DNA of 64,000 nucleotides, taken from assembly GCF_002204185.1 (NCBI RefSeq), contig NZ_MXPU01000006.1, positions 62,001 to 126,000 on the forward strand, given 5' to 3'. How positions within the stretch are numbered: position 1 is the first letter of the stretch; each line of letters opens with the position of its first letter. This document shows positions 1 to 9,292 of this stretch, in pieces. Position numbers and translations under genes: made by a program. The notes beneath the pieces are model-generated. The model was not told the origin of the DNA, did not search any database, and worked only from the letters and a program-made list of their open reading frames with translations. Source of the DNA: Rhizobium esperanzae (GTDB lineage: Bacteria > Pseudomonadota > Alphaproteobacteria > Rhizobiales > Rhizobiaceae).

Positions 1-1
1 A

Positions 2-802
2 AGGCCGAAAGCCAATGGCGCCCTGCCGCGCTTTTACGAACGGGCGCGCTTCTCCCCCGAAACGATCGGCGATCCCGAGATGGGCGTCGCCGCCGAAAAT
101 GTCGCTCGTCAATTCGGCATCTCGCGCCAGCGGCAGGATGAATTCGCCCTGCGTAGCCACCGGCTGGCCGTCAAGACGGCCGAGGCCGGCCTCTTCCGGC
201 CGGAGATCGTCGAGATCGCCACCGCCGGCGGTTTGGTGGAGCGGGACGAATGTCCGCGCCCGACGACCTCGCTTGAGGCCCTCGCAAACCTGAAGCCGGT
301 CTTCCTCGCCGATGGCTCCGTGACAGCAGGCAATGCTTGCCCTGTGAATGACGGCGCCTGCCTGGTGCTCGTCATGAGCCGCGGCATGGCCAGAAGCCTC
401 GGCATCGAAAAAGGCCTCGCCTTCATCGACAGCGCCGCCGCTGGCGTCGATCCCAACCTGCTCGGCATCGGTCCGGTCGCCTCGACGGGTAAGCTTCTGC
501 AGCGCCAGCCCCACCTCTTGCTCTCGAAGATCGACGCCATCGAATTCAATGAGGCTTTCGCGGCGCAGGTTCTGGCGTCGCTCGATCAGCTGGATATATC
601 AGCCGACGCGGTCAACAAGGAGGGCGGCGCCTTGGCGCTCGGCCATCCCTTCGGCGCCTCCGGCGCGATCCTGGTCACCCGGCTCTACAGCCAGCTCATC
701 CGCAGGGATGGCCGGAGGCCCGCCGCCACCGGCCTCGCCATGATCGGCATCGGTGGCGGCATCGGGCTCACGGCGCTTTTCGAGGCCGTCCGCCTTTTCT
801 GA
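2..802 (+). CDS. Thiolase / acetyl-CoA acyltransferase, 3' part (runs off the left edge)
   Basis: Open from the first bases of the window in one frame, so the N-terminal half, including the nucleophilic Cys, lies outside. The visible part has thiolase C-terminal hallmarks: MGVAAENVA and ISRQRQDEFA in the loop domain, FNEAFAAQ (the NEAF motif) and GHPFGASGA with the active-site His. The usual final motif C-[IV]-GGG-M-G reads GIGGGIG here, so the second catalytic Cys is replaced by Gly. The family condenses acyl-CoAs or cleaves 3-ketoacyl-CoAs in the cytoplasm, but the Cys loss casts doubt on normal catalysis. Family membership is certain; substrate is unknown. Confidence 0.85.
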   Translation, partial: RPKANGALPRFYERARFSPETIGDPEMGVAAENVARQFGISRQRQDEFALRSHRLAVKTAEAGLFRPEIVEIATAGGLVERDECPRPTTSLEALANLKPVFLADGSVTAGNACPVNDGACLVLVMSRGMARSLGIEKGLAFIDSAAAGVDPNLLGIGPVASTGKLLQRQPHLLLSKIDAIEFNEAFAAQVLASLDQLDISADAVNKEGGALALGHPFGASGAILVTRLYSQLIRRDGRRPAATGLAMIGIGGGIGLTALFEAVRLF

Positions 803-813
803 GAAGAGGCCGT

Positions 814-1797
814 TCAGGCACGTGCGCTGCCGGATTCAATCCTTTTGTGAGCTGGCTCGGTCGATATCGGCTTCGGCGCGGCGAGGGCGCCCGCGATCTG
901 ATCCCGAAGCCACACACTCCCGGGGTCACGATCGAAACGACGAAGCCAATACATGGTGACATCCATTTTCGGCGATTCCATCGGGGGCATGAACACGTCG
1001 AGCATCAGTCGACCGGTCAACATGCGGGCGAAATGAACCGGAATGCTTCCGAGCATCTCGCTCGCTTCAACGGCAAGAGCGACCGCGTGAAAATGCGGCA
1101 CCGTGACCATGACACGCCTGGCGAGACCCAGGCGTGCAAGGGAAGGATCGATCGTCCCCATCCTGCTGCCATCGGCCGAGCGCAGGACGTGGGGAACAGC
1201 GCAGAAGACGTCCGCCGGTATGGTGTCTCCTGGAGAAACGCCATGGCTGGCAAGGAGCGGATGTCCTCGCTTGGCAATGCATACCAGCCATGATTGGAAC
1301 AGCTTGCGGCTCATAATCCATTCAGGCGGTTCGAGCGAGCGATCGATAACGATATCAGCGCGGCCGTCACGCAGCATCTCGAAGACTTCCGATGAAGCAT
1401 GATCGATCATATGCAGGGTGATGGAGGGCGCCGCTTTGGCCACGCGTGCAGCAAGCGGCGGCATCAACAGCGAGGAGAAGTAGTCCGATCCGATCAGCGT
1501 GAAGGATCGGGTCGAGGTAGCGGGGTCGAACGCAGCGTTCGTCGCCAACGCCTCTTCCATGCCGGCCAGGGCTTGCCTTATCGGTTCACGCAGCTCGAGC
1601 GCCCGCGCCGTCGGCATCATCTGATTGCCTTCCCGTACGAACAATTCGTCGTCCAAGAGCGCGCGCAGTCTCCCCAACGCCGAACTCACGGCCGGCTGGG
1701 ACAAGCCGACACGCTCGCCGGCTCGCACCGTCGAGAGCTCCGCCATCATGGCGTCGAATACACGCAGCAGATTGAGATCGAGGGCCGAGAAATTCAC
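814..1797 (-). CDS. LysR-family transcriptional regulator
   Basis: About 327 residues from a GTG start. N-terminal winged helix DLNLLRVFDAMMAE...VGLSQPAVSSALGRLR is typical LysR, followed by a LysR substrate-binding domain. The frame stays open further upstream, but the family start (NFSALDLNLLRVF) fits the GTG at 1797, which is preceded by an AAGGG about 11 bases upstream. It is divergent from the cupin gene at 1908, leaving 110 bp between starts, the classic arrangement in which a LysR protein controls its neighbour and itself. The effector is unknown. N-terminal similarity to NodD-type regulators (LNLLRVFDAM) is general and does not make it NodD. Confidence 0.85.
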   Translation of the reverse strand: MNFSALDLNLLRVFDAMMAELSTVRAGERVGLSQPAVSSALGRLRALLDDELFVREGNQMMPTARALELREPIRQALAGMEEALATNAAFDPATSTRSFTLIGSDYFSSLLMPPLAARVAKAAPSITLHMIDHASSEVFEMLRDGRADIVIDRSLEPPEWIMSRKLFQSWLVCIAKRGHPLLASHGVSPGDTIPADVFCAVPHVLRSADGSRMGTIDPSLARLGLARRVMVTVPHFHAVALAVEASEMLGSIPVHFARMLTGRLMLDVFMPPMESPKMDVTMYWLRRFDRDPGSVWLRDQIAGALAAPKPISTEPAHKRIESGSARA

Positions 1798-1907
1798 GAA
1801 CTCAATATCCCTTATATGATCATTCAATTTCCGGGCATCTGCTTCCGGCGATAGTTTTGGACAGCAGTATAAAACTCTATTCCATTCAACCTCGGAAGGA
1901 AATTGCG

Positions 1908-2369
1908 ATGAACATCGCTGGGGGCATCGGGCGGACCGTAAGCTGGATGGACACGGCCTACACCATACATGTGGGGCGATTTGAGAGCGGTGGAATTGTC
2001 GGCGTTTTTGAAGGCACCGTGCCTGCCGGCGGCGGGCCGCCCGTCCACATCCATCACAATGAGGACGAGGTGATCCATGTGATCGAAGGCGATTACGAGT
2101 TCTGGCTGAACGGCGAGATCGTTCCGGTTCCTGCGGGCAGATCAATTTTCCTACCGCGTGGCGTGCCGCACACATTTCGGGTGGCAAGCGCGTCTCCAGG
2201 ACGCAACCTCACCATCCTGACGCCGGGCGGCATGGAAGAATTCTTCACCGAGGCCGCTGTGCAGGCTCCGCGCCTACCGGAGCATATGGATCAGTTGCTC
2301 CAGCTTGCGGAACGCTATGGTATCGAATTTCGCGGGCCGCCGGATTGGGACGCCGCCCGGGCGTCCTGA
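1908..2369 (+). CDS. Cupin-domain protein (quercetinase/RmlC-like fold)
   Basis: 153 residues from an ATG with GGAAGGA seven bases upstream; an alternative TTG 51 bp earlier has no ribosome-binding site. A single cupin barrel is visible: motif 1 is PPVHIHHNEDEVIHVIEG, with the metal-binding His and Glu residues, and motif 2 is FLPRGVPHTFRV with the third His. Such proteins bind Fe, Mn or Ni and act as dioxygenases, isomerases or sensors. The gene is the probable target of the divergent LysR regulator at 814-1797. The substrate cannot be read from the sequence. Confidence 0.8.
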   Translation: MNIAGGIGRTVSWMDTAYTIHVGRFESGGIVGVFEGTVPAGGGPPVHIHHNEDEVIHVIEGDYEFWLNGEIVPVPAGRSIFLPRGVPHTFRVASASPGRNLTILTPGGMEEFFTEAAVQAPRLPEHMDQLLQLAERYGIEFRGPPDWDAARAS

Positions 2370-2807
2370 CAACGGCACTCTGCATCAACGACTGCACAGT
2401 GCGCCGATCGCCTCTCCCACCCCGCAACCAACGCTTGAACGCCTCTGCTCCGTGGCGAAGGCGGCAGGCTTTGGCGATCGTGATGACATCCTCAGCTTCG
2501 GTTATCTCCGCCGACGGCACGTCCGGCCGATGCCGGATGACATCAGCCTTCTCCACTCCGGCGGCACACCTCGACCGCAGGTGAGTTGCGCTACTGCCTT
2601 GGCATAGGACGACAGCGACCGAGAGAGAATGGTTCGAGCCCCTGATCCGGCGCATTCTCTTGGCCGTCGGCTGTGGTCGGCCGCGCTGGAATCCGCGTGG
2701 CGATTGTCCTCATGCCGATCAAGTCGCCTGCCCTGCTGAAGAGGCGGTTTGCGACCCATCTTGAAATCAACAGAGGACATTCCTCGCAAAGGACAAGGGA
2801 GATTACC
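2370..2807 (+). other. Intergenic stretch without a convincing gene
   Basis: 438 bp between the cupin gene and the NAD(P)-binding gene. Short open frames exist on both strands (100 residues on plus, 136 on minus), but neither has a ribosome-binding site, a recognisable domain or the GC3 pattern of its neighbours. The last 20 bases hold the AAGGGA ribosome-binding site of the next gene. I see nothing else supportable. Confidence 0.5.
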
Positions 2808-3572
2808 ATGAAGATCGTCGTTATCGGCGGAACCGGCCTCATCGGCTCGAAGACGGTGGAAAGGTTGCGCAAGAAGGGACACGATGTCTTGCCGGCCTCG
2901 CCCAATTCCGGCGTCGACACGATCACCGGCAAGGGCGTCGCTGAAGCGCTTGCCGGGGCGCAGGTGGTACTCGACCTCGCCAACTCGCCTTCCTTCGAAG
3001 ACCAGGCCGTGCTCGAATTCTTCCAGACCTCGGGCCGCAACCTGCTCAAGGCGGGGGCTGCAGCCGGCGTGAAGCACCACATCGCGCTGTCGATCGTCGG
3101 CATGGAGCGGCTGCAGGGCAGCGGTTACATGCGCGCCAAGATGGCCCAGGAGCAGCTGATCAAGAGCTCCGGCATTCCCTATACCATCGTGCACTCCACC
3201 CAATTTCATGAATTCATGGCCGGCATCGCCCAGTCGAACACGGTCGGCCAGACCGTGCATCTGTCGCCGGCATATCTTCAGCCGATCGCCTCGGACGATG
3301 TCGCCGATGTCATGGCGGACGTGGCGCTTGCAGCACCGGTCAACGGCACGATCGAAATCGGCGGCCCCGAGAAAATCCGCCTGACCGATATCGTCACGCG
3401 CCTCTTCAAGGCGACGAACGATCCGCGCCAGGTGATGACGGATCCGCACGCCCGCTATTTCGGCGTCGAGCTCGATGACACTTCGCTGGTAACCGGTCCC
3501 AATGCCAGGCTCGGCAAGATCCGCTTCGACGACTGGCTGCGCCAGCAGCCGCCCCAGAAAAAGAGCGCGTGA
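2808..3572 (+). CDS. NAD(P)-binding atypical SDR / NmrA-like protein
   Basis: 254 residues beginning MKIVVIGGTGLIGSKTVERL, a Rossmann nucleotide-binding loop (GGTGLIG) at the very N-terminus. This is why the ATG at 2808, with AAGGGA nearby, is preferred over an earlier in-frame start. The rest matches the NAD(P)H-binding, NmrA-like atypical SDR family, without the classical YxxxK pair. These proteins act as redox sensors or quinone/ether reductases. It stands alone with its own upstream spacer. The substrate is unknown. Confidence 0.8.
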   Translation: MKIVVIGGTGLIGSKTVERLRKKGHDVLPASPNSGVDTITGKGVAEALAGAQVVLDLANSPSFEDQAVLEFFQTSGRNLLKAGAAAGVKHHIALSIVGMERLQGSGYMRAKMAQEQLIKSSGIPYTIVHSTQFHEFMAGIAQSNTVGQTVHLSPAYLQPIASDDVADVMADVALAAPVNGTIEIGGPEKIRLTDIVTRLFKATNDPRQVMTDPHARYFGVELDDTSLVTGPNARLGKIRFDDWLRQQPPQKKSA

Positions 3573-3711
3573 TATCGACCCGGCGCTTGTCCACCCACTC
3601 CTGGAGCGGCTCAGCTTTCACACAGCGGAGAGCCGCCCTCAGCAATGATTTGAGAAATTCCAGGCGAGACCGCTCGCACTGGAATTGCCCTAGCAACCGA
3701 GGAGACCAGAC

Positions 3712-4125
3712 ATGCTCAGGAAAATCATCTCAGCGGCGGCCTTTGCGCTTGTCCTTGCCGCCAGCACCCAGGCTGACGCCGCTGGCGGCAAAGCCAAGGT
3801 GACCGTTGTCTTTGACCAGAAGCTGCCCAATGTTCCCGGCAAGAGCATGAAGGCCGTACTGGTGGAATATGAGCCGGGGGGCCAGTCGCCCGGCCATACG
3901 CACCCGAAGTCGGCCTTCATCTACGCCACCGTTCTCGAAGGGGCGATCACCAGCAAGGTGAATGACGGGCCGGAGAAGATCTACAAGGCCGGCGAGAGCT
4001 TTCCCGAATTTCCCGGCGATCATCACGCCGTCAGCAAGAACGCCAGCAAGACAAAGCCGGCGCGCCTGCTTGCGGTGTTCGTGCTCAATAGCGACGAGAC
4101 GGAACTGACGACCGACGACAAGTAA
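3712..4125 (+). CDS. Exported cupin-domain protein
   Basis: 137 residues. A Sec signal peptide is clear: positively charged start MLRK, a hydrophobic run, and a probable cleavage site after ADA near residue 23. The mature protein is a small cupin with SPGHTHPKSAFIYATVLEG (motif 1) and FPEFPGDHHAVSKN (motif 2), so a periplasmic metal-binding barrel is expected. The ribosome-binding site is GGAGA about 9 bases upstream. The start is 139 bp after the NAD(P)-binding gene. It converges on the gamma-family PLP enzyme across a strong hairpin. Function beyond the fold is unknown. Confidence 0.8.
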   Translation: MLRKIISAAAFALVLAASTQADAAGGKAKVTVVFDQKLPNVPGKSMKAVLVEYEPGGQSPGHTHPKSAFIYATVLEGAITSKVNDGPEKIYKAGESFPEFPGDHHAVSKNASKTKPARLLAVFVLNSDETELTTDDK

Positions 4126-4134
4126 CCTCGTCCT

Positions 4135-4159
4135 CGATGCCCGGCGGCGCCGGGCATCG
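4135..4159. terminator. Hairpin terminator between convergent genes
   Basis: Perfect 11-bp stem (CGATGCCCGGC / GCCGGGCATCG) with a GGC loop, centred between the stop codons of the exported cupin (plus) and the PLP enzyme (minus). There is no long T-run on either side, so it may act as a 3'-end stabilising hairpin as much as an intrinsic terminator. Confidence 0.6.
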
Positions 4160-4174
4160 ATTCCGTGCGCCGCG

Positions 4175-5458
4175 TCAAACAGCCTGCAGCGCCAGCTCCA
4201 GATCGGCGATCAGATCATCCGGATGCTCGATGCCGATCGATAGCCGGATTGTCGATTCCAGCACGCCAATGCGCTCCCTGACATCGGCCGGCACGCCGGA
4301 ATGCGTCATGGCGGCGGGGTGGCTTGCGAGCGACTCCGTGCCACCGAGGCTGACGGCGAGCTTGAAGACCTGCAGCGCGTTCAGGAATTTGAACGAGGCC
4401 GGCTGGCCGCCGCGGATATCGAAGGAGAAGGTCGAGCCGGCGCCGGTGCATTGGGCGGCGAAGGTGCGGCCGGAGGGCGAGTCCGGATCGTGATAGGGAA
4501 GATAATGGACCTTCTCCACCTTCGGATGATCACGCAGGAAATCGGCCACCGTCCGCGCATTGCTGTTCGCCCGCTCCATGCGTAGCTGCAGCGTTTCGAG
4601 CGACCGGCCGAGCATCCAGCAGGAATGCGGATCAAGCTGCGTACCGATCGCGCCGCGCAGCGCCTTGACCTGCTTGATGACAGCCTTGCGCCCGAGGACA
4701 GCGCCGGCGATCAGATCGGAATGGCCGCCGACATATTTGGTCAGCGAATAAAGCGAGATATCGGCGCCATGCTCGATCGGCCGCTGGAAGACCGGCCCGA
4801 GCAGCGTATTGTCGCAGACGACGACCGGCACGTGCCCCTGTCTTGCGCCGATCGCATCGGCCACCCGCCGGATCATCGCGACGTCGACGAGACCGTTGGT
4901 CGGATTGGCGGGCGTCTCGATGAGGATGACGGAAACGCGGCCCTTGCCGACCGCCTCATCCGCCGCCTTCTGCACCGATGCCTCGCTGACGCCATCGGCA
5001 AAACCGACCGCGGCGACGCCGAAATTGAGGAAAGTCTTTGCCAGCAAGGTTTCCGTGCCGCCATAAAGCGGCTGCGAATGCAGGATCGCATCTCCCGGCC
5101 GGACGAAGGCGAACAGGGTCGTGGCGATCGCCGCCATGCCTGAGGAAAACAGCGCACCGCTTTCCGTCCGCTCATAAACAGCGAGCCTGTCTTCGACGAT
5201 CTCGCTATTCGGATGATTGAAGCGCGAATAGACGAGACCGGCGCCTTTGCCCGCCGGCGGGTCGCGGCGGCCGGAGACATAATCGAAGAAATCCTTGCCA
5301 TCCTCGGCGGAGTTGAAGACGAAGGTGGAGGTCAGGAACACCGGCGGCTTGACCGCCCCTTCCGAAAGTTCGGGATCGTAGCCGTAGTTCAGCATCTGCG
5401 TTTCGGGATGCAGCGCATGATTGCCGATATGGGTTTTGGAAGGATGCGGGGCGGTCAT
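4175..5458 (-). CDS. Cys/Met-metabolism PLP-dependent enzyme (cystathionine gamma-synthase / methionine gamma-lyase family)
   Basis: 427 residues from the ATG at 5458, which has an AGAGGAG ribosome-binding site; an upstream in-frame ATG at 5518 lacks one. Fold-type I, gamma-family signatures: YSRFNHPN near residue 77, SSGMAAI for phosphate binding, and [11 protein letters not shown] with the PLP Lys at about residue 241. The family catalyses gamma-replacement or gamma-elimination on cystathionine, O-acyl-homoserine or methionine in the cytoplasm. The short insert [13 protein letters not shown] near residue 62 marks the rhizobial subfamily usually annotated only as a cystathionine gamma-synthase family protein. 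The exact reaction is not determinable. Confidence 0.85.
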   Translation of the reverse strand: MTAPHPSKTHIGNHALHPETQMLNYGYDPELSEGAVKPPVFLTSTFVFNSAEDGKDFFDYVSGRRDPPAGKGAGLVYSRFNHPNSEIVEDRLAVYERTESGALFSSGMAAIATTLFAFVRPGDAILHSQPLYGGTETLLAKTFLNFGVAAVGFADGVSEASVQKAADEAVGKGRVSVILIETPANPTNGLVDVAMIRRVADAIGARQGHVPVVVCDNTLLGPVFQRPIEHGADISLYSLTKYVGGHSDLIAGAVLGRKAVIKQVKALRGAIGTQLDPHSCWMLGRSLETLQLRMERANSNARTVADFLRDHPKVEKVHYLPYHDPDSPSGRTFAAQCTGAGSTFSFDIRGGQPASFKFLNALQVFKLAVSLGGTESLASHPAAMTHSGVPADVRERIGVLESTIRLSIGIEHPDDLIADLELALQAV

Positions 5459-5595
5459 GATCGTCTCCTCTGTCGAACCTGCCGAAGGACAGGATACATC
5501 AAATCGAGGAGCAGTCATCGAGACTGCTCAATTAAGAGTGGAGCATAATGTCGTACCAAGAACCGCTCACACTTTTCGGCCTCGTGCTCAGACGC

Positions 5596-6675
5596 TCAAC
5601 TCACGATCTCGCCTAAGGTATCGGCGACATAGGCGCCGCGCGCACCCATCGGCAGCGGGTGGCCCGTCGTCGTGTCCCGCGCCGTCTGATGCTCCAGCTC
5701 GGCATTAAGCTCCGCTCCGACGATGAGAATAACCACGGAAAGCCAGATCCAGATGAGGAAACCGATCAGCGCGCCGAGCGTACCGTAGGTCGCGTCGTAA
5801 TTGGCGAAATGCTCGAGATAGAAGGAGAAGCCGAGCGACATGCCGGCGCAGGCGAGCGCGGTCAGAACCGCACCCCAGGTCATCCACCGGACTCGCGCGG
5901 GCTCGCGGCTCGGACCGAAGCGGTAGACCAAGGTTACGGCCACGACAATGACAAGCAGAAGCAGCGGCCATCTCAAGAGAAGCGCCATATGTTCCTTGAA
6001 CTGATCAAGCCAGAGATAGGAGAGTACGACAGGCATCACGCCCATGAGCGCTACCACGACGACCGCGAAGATAACTGCGCAGAGGGTGAAGCAGAGGCCG
6101 ATCAGGTTCAGCCGCACCAGGCTGCGCTTCTCCTTCTCCTCATAAGCGACGTTCATCGCATCGAAGATTGCCAGGGTGCCGCTATGGGTGCTCCACAGCG
6201 CAATGCCGAGACCGACGAAGAAGGTGATGCCGAGCGTGCTGTCGCGTTTCTCCACAAGCGCCTTGAGCTGATCGGCAAGAAGATCGAAGGCCCCGGGCGG
6301 CAGGAGGATGGCGAGCTCGCGAAGATGTTCGGAAATGGTGATCGGATCGGCCACCAGGCCGTACAGCGAGACCAAGGCCGTCAGGGCCGGGAACAGCGCC
6401 AGGAGCAGATAGAAAGTTACGCCCGCGGCAATGAGGGTGACCCGGTCGTCGAGGACCTCATGGAAGACGCGCCAGAACACATCGCGAAGGCCGCTCATCG
6501 GGATGGCCTCGGGCGTCGCCGCGCTGCGCCCATGATCGTCACCCGATGGGGCGACCGCGGCAGAAGGCGCCTGCGAATTGCGCTGCGTTGCCTGCAGCAA
6601 CACAAACGCGCCCACAGCAGCCGCCATCATCGCCGCAGCGAGCGGATATCCCTTGAGGCGGAGCACATCAGCCAT
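5596..6675 (-). CDS. YihY/UPF0761 (BrkB-like) inner-membrane protein
   Basis: 359 residues with an N-terminal transmembrane anchor, a polar linker to about residue 60, then the YihY/virulence-factor-BrkB domain with about six membrane helices (ALFPALTALVSLYG, FFVGLGIALWSTHSG, FNEGxx-type polar turns absent). The ribosome-binding site is GGAGG 9 bases before the ATG. The family was once mis-called RNase BN and its role is unsettled; proposals include transport or envelope-stress functions. It is transcribed alone. Confidence 0.8.
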   Translation of the reverse strand: MADVLRLKGYPLAAAMMAAAVGAFVLLQATQRNSQAPSAAVAPSGDDHGRSAATPEAIPMSGLRDVFWRVFHEVLDDRVTLIAAGVTFYLLLALFPALTALVSLYGLVADPITISEHLRELAILLPPGAFDLLADQLKALVEKRDSTLGITFFVGLGIALWSTHSGTLAIFDAMNVAYEEKEKRSLVRLNLIGLCFTLCAVIFAVVVVALMGVMPVVLSYLWLDQFKEHMALLLRWPLLLLVIVVAVTLVYRFGPSREPARVRWMTWGAVLTALACAGMSLGFSFYLEHFANYDATYGTLGALIGFLIWIWLSVVILIVGAELNAELEHQTARDTTTGHPLPMGARGAYVADTLGEIVS

Positions 6676-7445
6676 TACTCTATCCTCCGATTTGCTTCGG
6701 GGATAACGCCGGGTGCCGCTAAAGGATGCAAGCTGTTGCTTTCTTGCGGAGATTTCCGGGGAGGGGAGGGGGCCGCTGCGGCCAAGAGGCCGCGACGGCG
6801 ATGCCTGACTCCAACTCCTGATATTATAAACAGATGATTTTATTAATTTTTAATCAGCTTACGGAAGCAAAGCCGGCTTTTGGTTTCGCTACTGCAGCAC
6901 AGGGCTATTTGGAACTGTCGCCGTCATGGCGACTTCGCGGCGCCGGAAGCGGCAGATTCGGCCGCCAGACGCCCCATCGAGATCGATTTCGGACCCCGAA
7001 TTCGCCTGCCGTCTTCGCACTGGCGCTTCCTGGAGACCGGCAGAAGCATTCGCGGAACCGCCTGAACGACAAACCTGCCGATGCATTTGCCCTGTCTCAC
7101 CCATACGCCGACGGCAATGGCCGACAATAGCCACCCCCGTTGTCCACGGCAAAGATTGGCCCCGGTCGGTATGGGCCGGCTTTCTCATTCAGAACGCTCT
7201 ACGATCGCACAGCGTCCGTACCCGGGCGCCAGTCCGCCTTCCCGCTCCATCCACACACCCGGATGCAACGCTGCGAAGGAAGAAATGGGCACCGCCTCTG
7301 GAGACCGGCGATCAGAACGCGGCGCCGATTTGCTGCCGACAGTCCCGACCGCCACTGATGGCTCGGACCACCATTCACTGCGGGCGGCAGATGCCGCGAG
7401 GCGTATCGCCGGCTTTCCCGGTAAGTTCAGCGGCGGACAGACCGG
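6676..7445. other. Long stretch without a supportable gene
   Basis: About 770 bp downstream of the 5' end of the YihY gene. It starts with an A+T-rich segment (about 6820-6850) that could hold promoters, followed by GC-rich sequence. Open frames up to 180 residues exist, but they are Arg/Pro-rich, lack ribosome-binding sites and resemble no family I know. A degenerate version of the GTTGTCC-type palindrome may lie at 7139-7154. I read this as the left part of a decayed zone. Confidence 0.45.
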
Positions 7446-7799
7446 CTAATCAGCATTGGCAGCCGTAGGCCTCCTGCGCATTCGTATCATCTGCCCGACA
7501 TCGTCATCATATCGATCATCCGGGAACTCGACGCTCCAGACGAGACGGCGCAGCGACTCAGGAGAGATGCACTCCTCCAGACGAAGCAGAAGCAACAAGT
7601 GGTCGACAACGACGATTAGCCTGGCGTAGGCGCCGAGCTGATACAACACGGGACGCATCGCCGCATAGGATTTGAAGCCGAAAGACGCGGCGATCGCCTC
7701 ATCAAGGTGCGATGACTTGATATTGGGATATTGACCCCGCTAGGCTTTCTTGAAAGTGGCGACGTTCGAAGGCGAGAACCTGACAGATGGGTTCAGCAT
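7446..7799 (-). pseudogene. Small conserved-looking hypothetical gene interrupted by an in-frame TAG
   Basis: Read from the ATG at 7799, the frame gives MLNPSVRFSPSNVATFKKA, then TAG at codon 20 (7742-7740), then continues as QYPNIKSSHLDEAIAASFG and on to a stop at 7446, about 117 codons in all. The block around KSSHLDEAIAASFGFKSYAAM looks like conserved protein rather than noise. No ribosome-binding site or start obvious after the TAG would restore a full product. Most simply, this is a nonsense-inactivated hypothetical gene; restart at the later Met is possible. The family is not recognised with confidence. Confidence 0.45.
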
Positions 7800-8025
7800 A
7801 TGACGATCCAATGTTCCGGCCGAAGTCTGCCGATTACACTTCGACCTTGGTGAACATGGTCGTCGAGAAACTCTGCACGCCCTTCAACCCGGCAGCAGGT
7901 TCGGATGAGCTTCCTAGCCGAGACATTAACCTTCGGACGCTTCTTGCTCAAGACATGGATCGACCTGTGGATCGCGTTGCCATTGGCGGCGGCTGCATGG
8001 CTCGCGAACTGGCATATCGCTGTCC

Positions 8026-8041
8026 GTTGTCCGCGGACAAC
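8026..8041. other. 16-bp perfect palindrome matching the repABC parS consensus, copy 1
   Basis: GTTGTCCGCGGACAAC, a perfect palindrome. It fits GTTNNNNGCNNNNAAC, the consensus I recall for RepB-bound partition sites of alphaproteobacterial repABC plasmids. An identical copy lies 698 bp downstream, and both are preceded at similar distance by GCATAT..CGCT. No repA, repB or repC is in the window, so this would be an outlying centromere-like site or an unrelated operator. Confidence 0.5.
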
Positions 8042-8723
8042 CAGCCGATCGGGCCTGGCTTGTGCCAGCTCATGCCGTGTCCGAATTAAGACTCTGCCTC
8101 AGAACGAGCCGACATGGCGGCACTTTCAATGCGCGGTCCCGCCGCCCTCGTCTTCCGCATAGGCAATTACGATGTCGCTCAGTTTCGAAGTTTAGCTCAG
8201 AGGCAGCTAGCGACTGCGCCGAAGGGGGCAGCCGAAGTAAAGTCGCACTTGAGCGAATAGAGCGTGCTCTTCGACCGGCTCTATTGTGTGGACTTCATCC
8301 CAAGCGATCGCGAGTTGGAGATCCTGGAATTGCAGCCAGAGCACACCATGTCGTTTGATGCCGTCATAGTAATAGTCGGAAACTCGTCTCTCCTGATCGA
8401 ACACCTGCGACGGAAGGGAGCATTGATCAGGCATAAGCTCGAGCAACTGCCATATGCGGATCTCTCCAAATGGTTTCGATTTTGGTTCGGTCCGGAGGAT
8501 GAACGGCATGACCCAACCGCGGAGCTGTCCGAAGCAATCCATTCGCCGCCGCTCCTCCCGACGCCTTCTGAGTTCTGCAGGCACTCGAACAAGCCGGAGC
8601 CAGCAGGTCAAGAGCAGAAGCGAATAACTCGTCTGACGGGTTCATCACCTAAGCCCGCATGCGGACCTCCTTCGCACGACGCCATTCAAACTGGAGCACT
8701 CCCCAAGAAGCATATGTCGCTAC

Positions 8724-8739
8724 GTTGTCCGCGGACAAC
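8724..8739. other. 16-bp perfect palindrome matching the repABC parS consensus, copy 2
   Basis: The same 16 bases as at 8026-8041. Here the flanking C and G extend the symmetry to 18 bp. Exact repetition of a 16-bp palindrome within 700 bp, in sequence that is otherwise not coding, argues for a protein-binding site under selection. Partition-site assignment is by consensus match only. Confidence 0.5.
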
Positions 8740-8997
8740 GCCGCGCCCAAGCAGACAGGGAGCTGCGCCGCACCACTTCTCCCGTCCGCAACATCACCTG
8801 TGCGATATTGGCGCAGCCGGCTTGAATTCGCCGCATTGCGGCACTACCTCGTGACGGGCCGAAGCGCTGCCCCTCCTAGCTGCTTTGGTCCGATGGACAG
8901 CACTCCTCCTCCCATGCTGTCGGTCACTATTGAAGCCCGGCGCACTCTCCCGCGCCGGGCTTCTGCCAGATGGATATCGTACCCATCAGCCCTTCGA

Positions 8998-9160
8998 GGC
9001 CTCGCCGGGGCGCATCAGGGTGAGGCTCTCGTGGGCGCCGCGACACACTCCAATGCCTCTCGTCGACCGCGGCATCCTCCACCATCCATCATGCTGCGGT
9101 GCGCAGCCCGCAGGGCGGAGCCTCGAAGCACACGCCGCAACGCCGCTCCTTGCATCTACT
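8998..9160 (+). repeat. Mosaic intergenic repeat, copy 1
   Basis: Shares with 9838-10062 a left block (ATCAGGGTGAGGCTCT, then a GGGCG-CCGCG-type stretch) and a right core (9083-9156) containing GAGCCTCGAAG-ACACGCCGCAACGCCGCTCCTTGCAT. The core recurs inverted at 31714-31790. The internal CATC...GATG-like symmetry and the CTTCGAGGCTC block belong to the dispersed palindromic repeats common in Rhizobiales intergenic regions. It is non-coding and lies 130 bp upstream of the GFA-family gene. Confidence 0.7.
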
Positions 9161-9292
9161 CGACGCGACACGCACCCTACGCCCCCCTTGAGGACGCTTG
9201 AGCGCCGGCGCGATAGCCTCCTACACTTCTCATGAGACGCAGCGCCCTAACCGACAATGCACAAGATGAGCAAAAAGCAACCGAGGTGACGA

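Larger units (their letters stand above)
7800..8990. other. Decayed intergenic zone containing the twin palindromes
   Basis: No secure gene. A plus-strand frame from 7905 encodes a plausible membrane-helix start (FGRFLLKTWIDLWIALPL...) but runs into the palindrome and loses protein character. A GTG-started plus frame from 8264 gives a moderately protein-like stretch (FDRLYCVDFIPSDRELEILE...) to about 8600, but it lacks a ribosome-binding site and a family. Codon third positions are less GC-rich than in real genes nearby. I treat both as gene remnants at best. Confidence 0.4.

Noticed and set aside
1798..1907. LysR T-N11-A box in the LysR/cupin gap
   Set aside because: Several weak A+T symmetric candidates exist, but none is clearly better than chance.
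5659..6837. 392-residue plus-strand frame antisense to the YihY-type gene
   Set aside because: Composition (Glu/Arg/His/Gln-rich) is that of a shadow frame; the minus strand encodes recognisable membrane helices.
7139..7154. Possible third copy of the GTTGTCC palindrome
   Set aside because: Only the left half and the CGG centre match; the right half is lost, so it may be chance.
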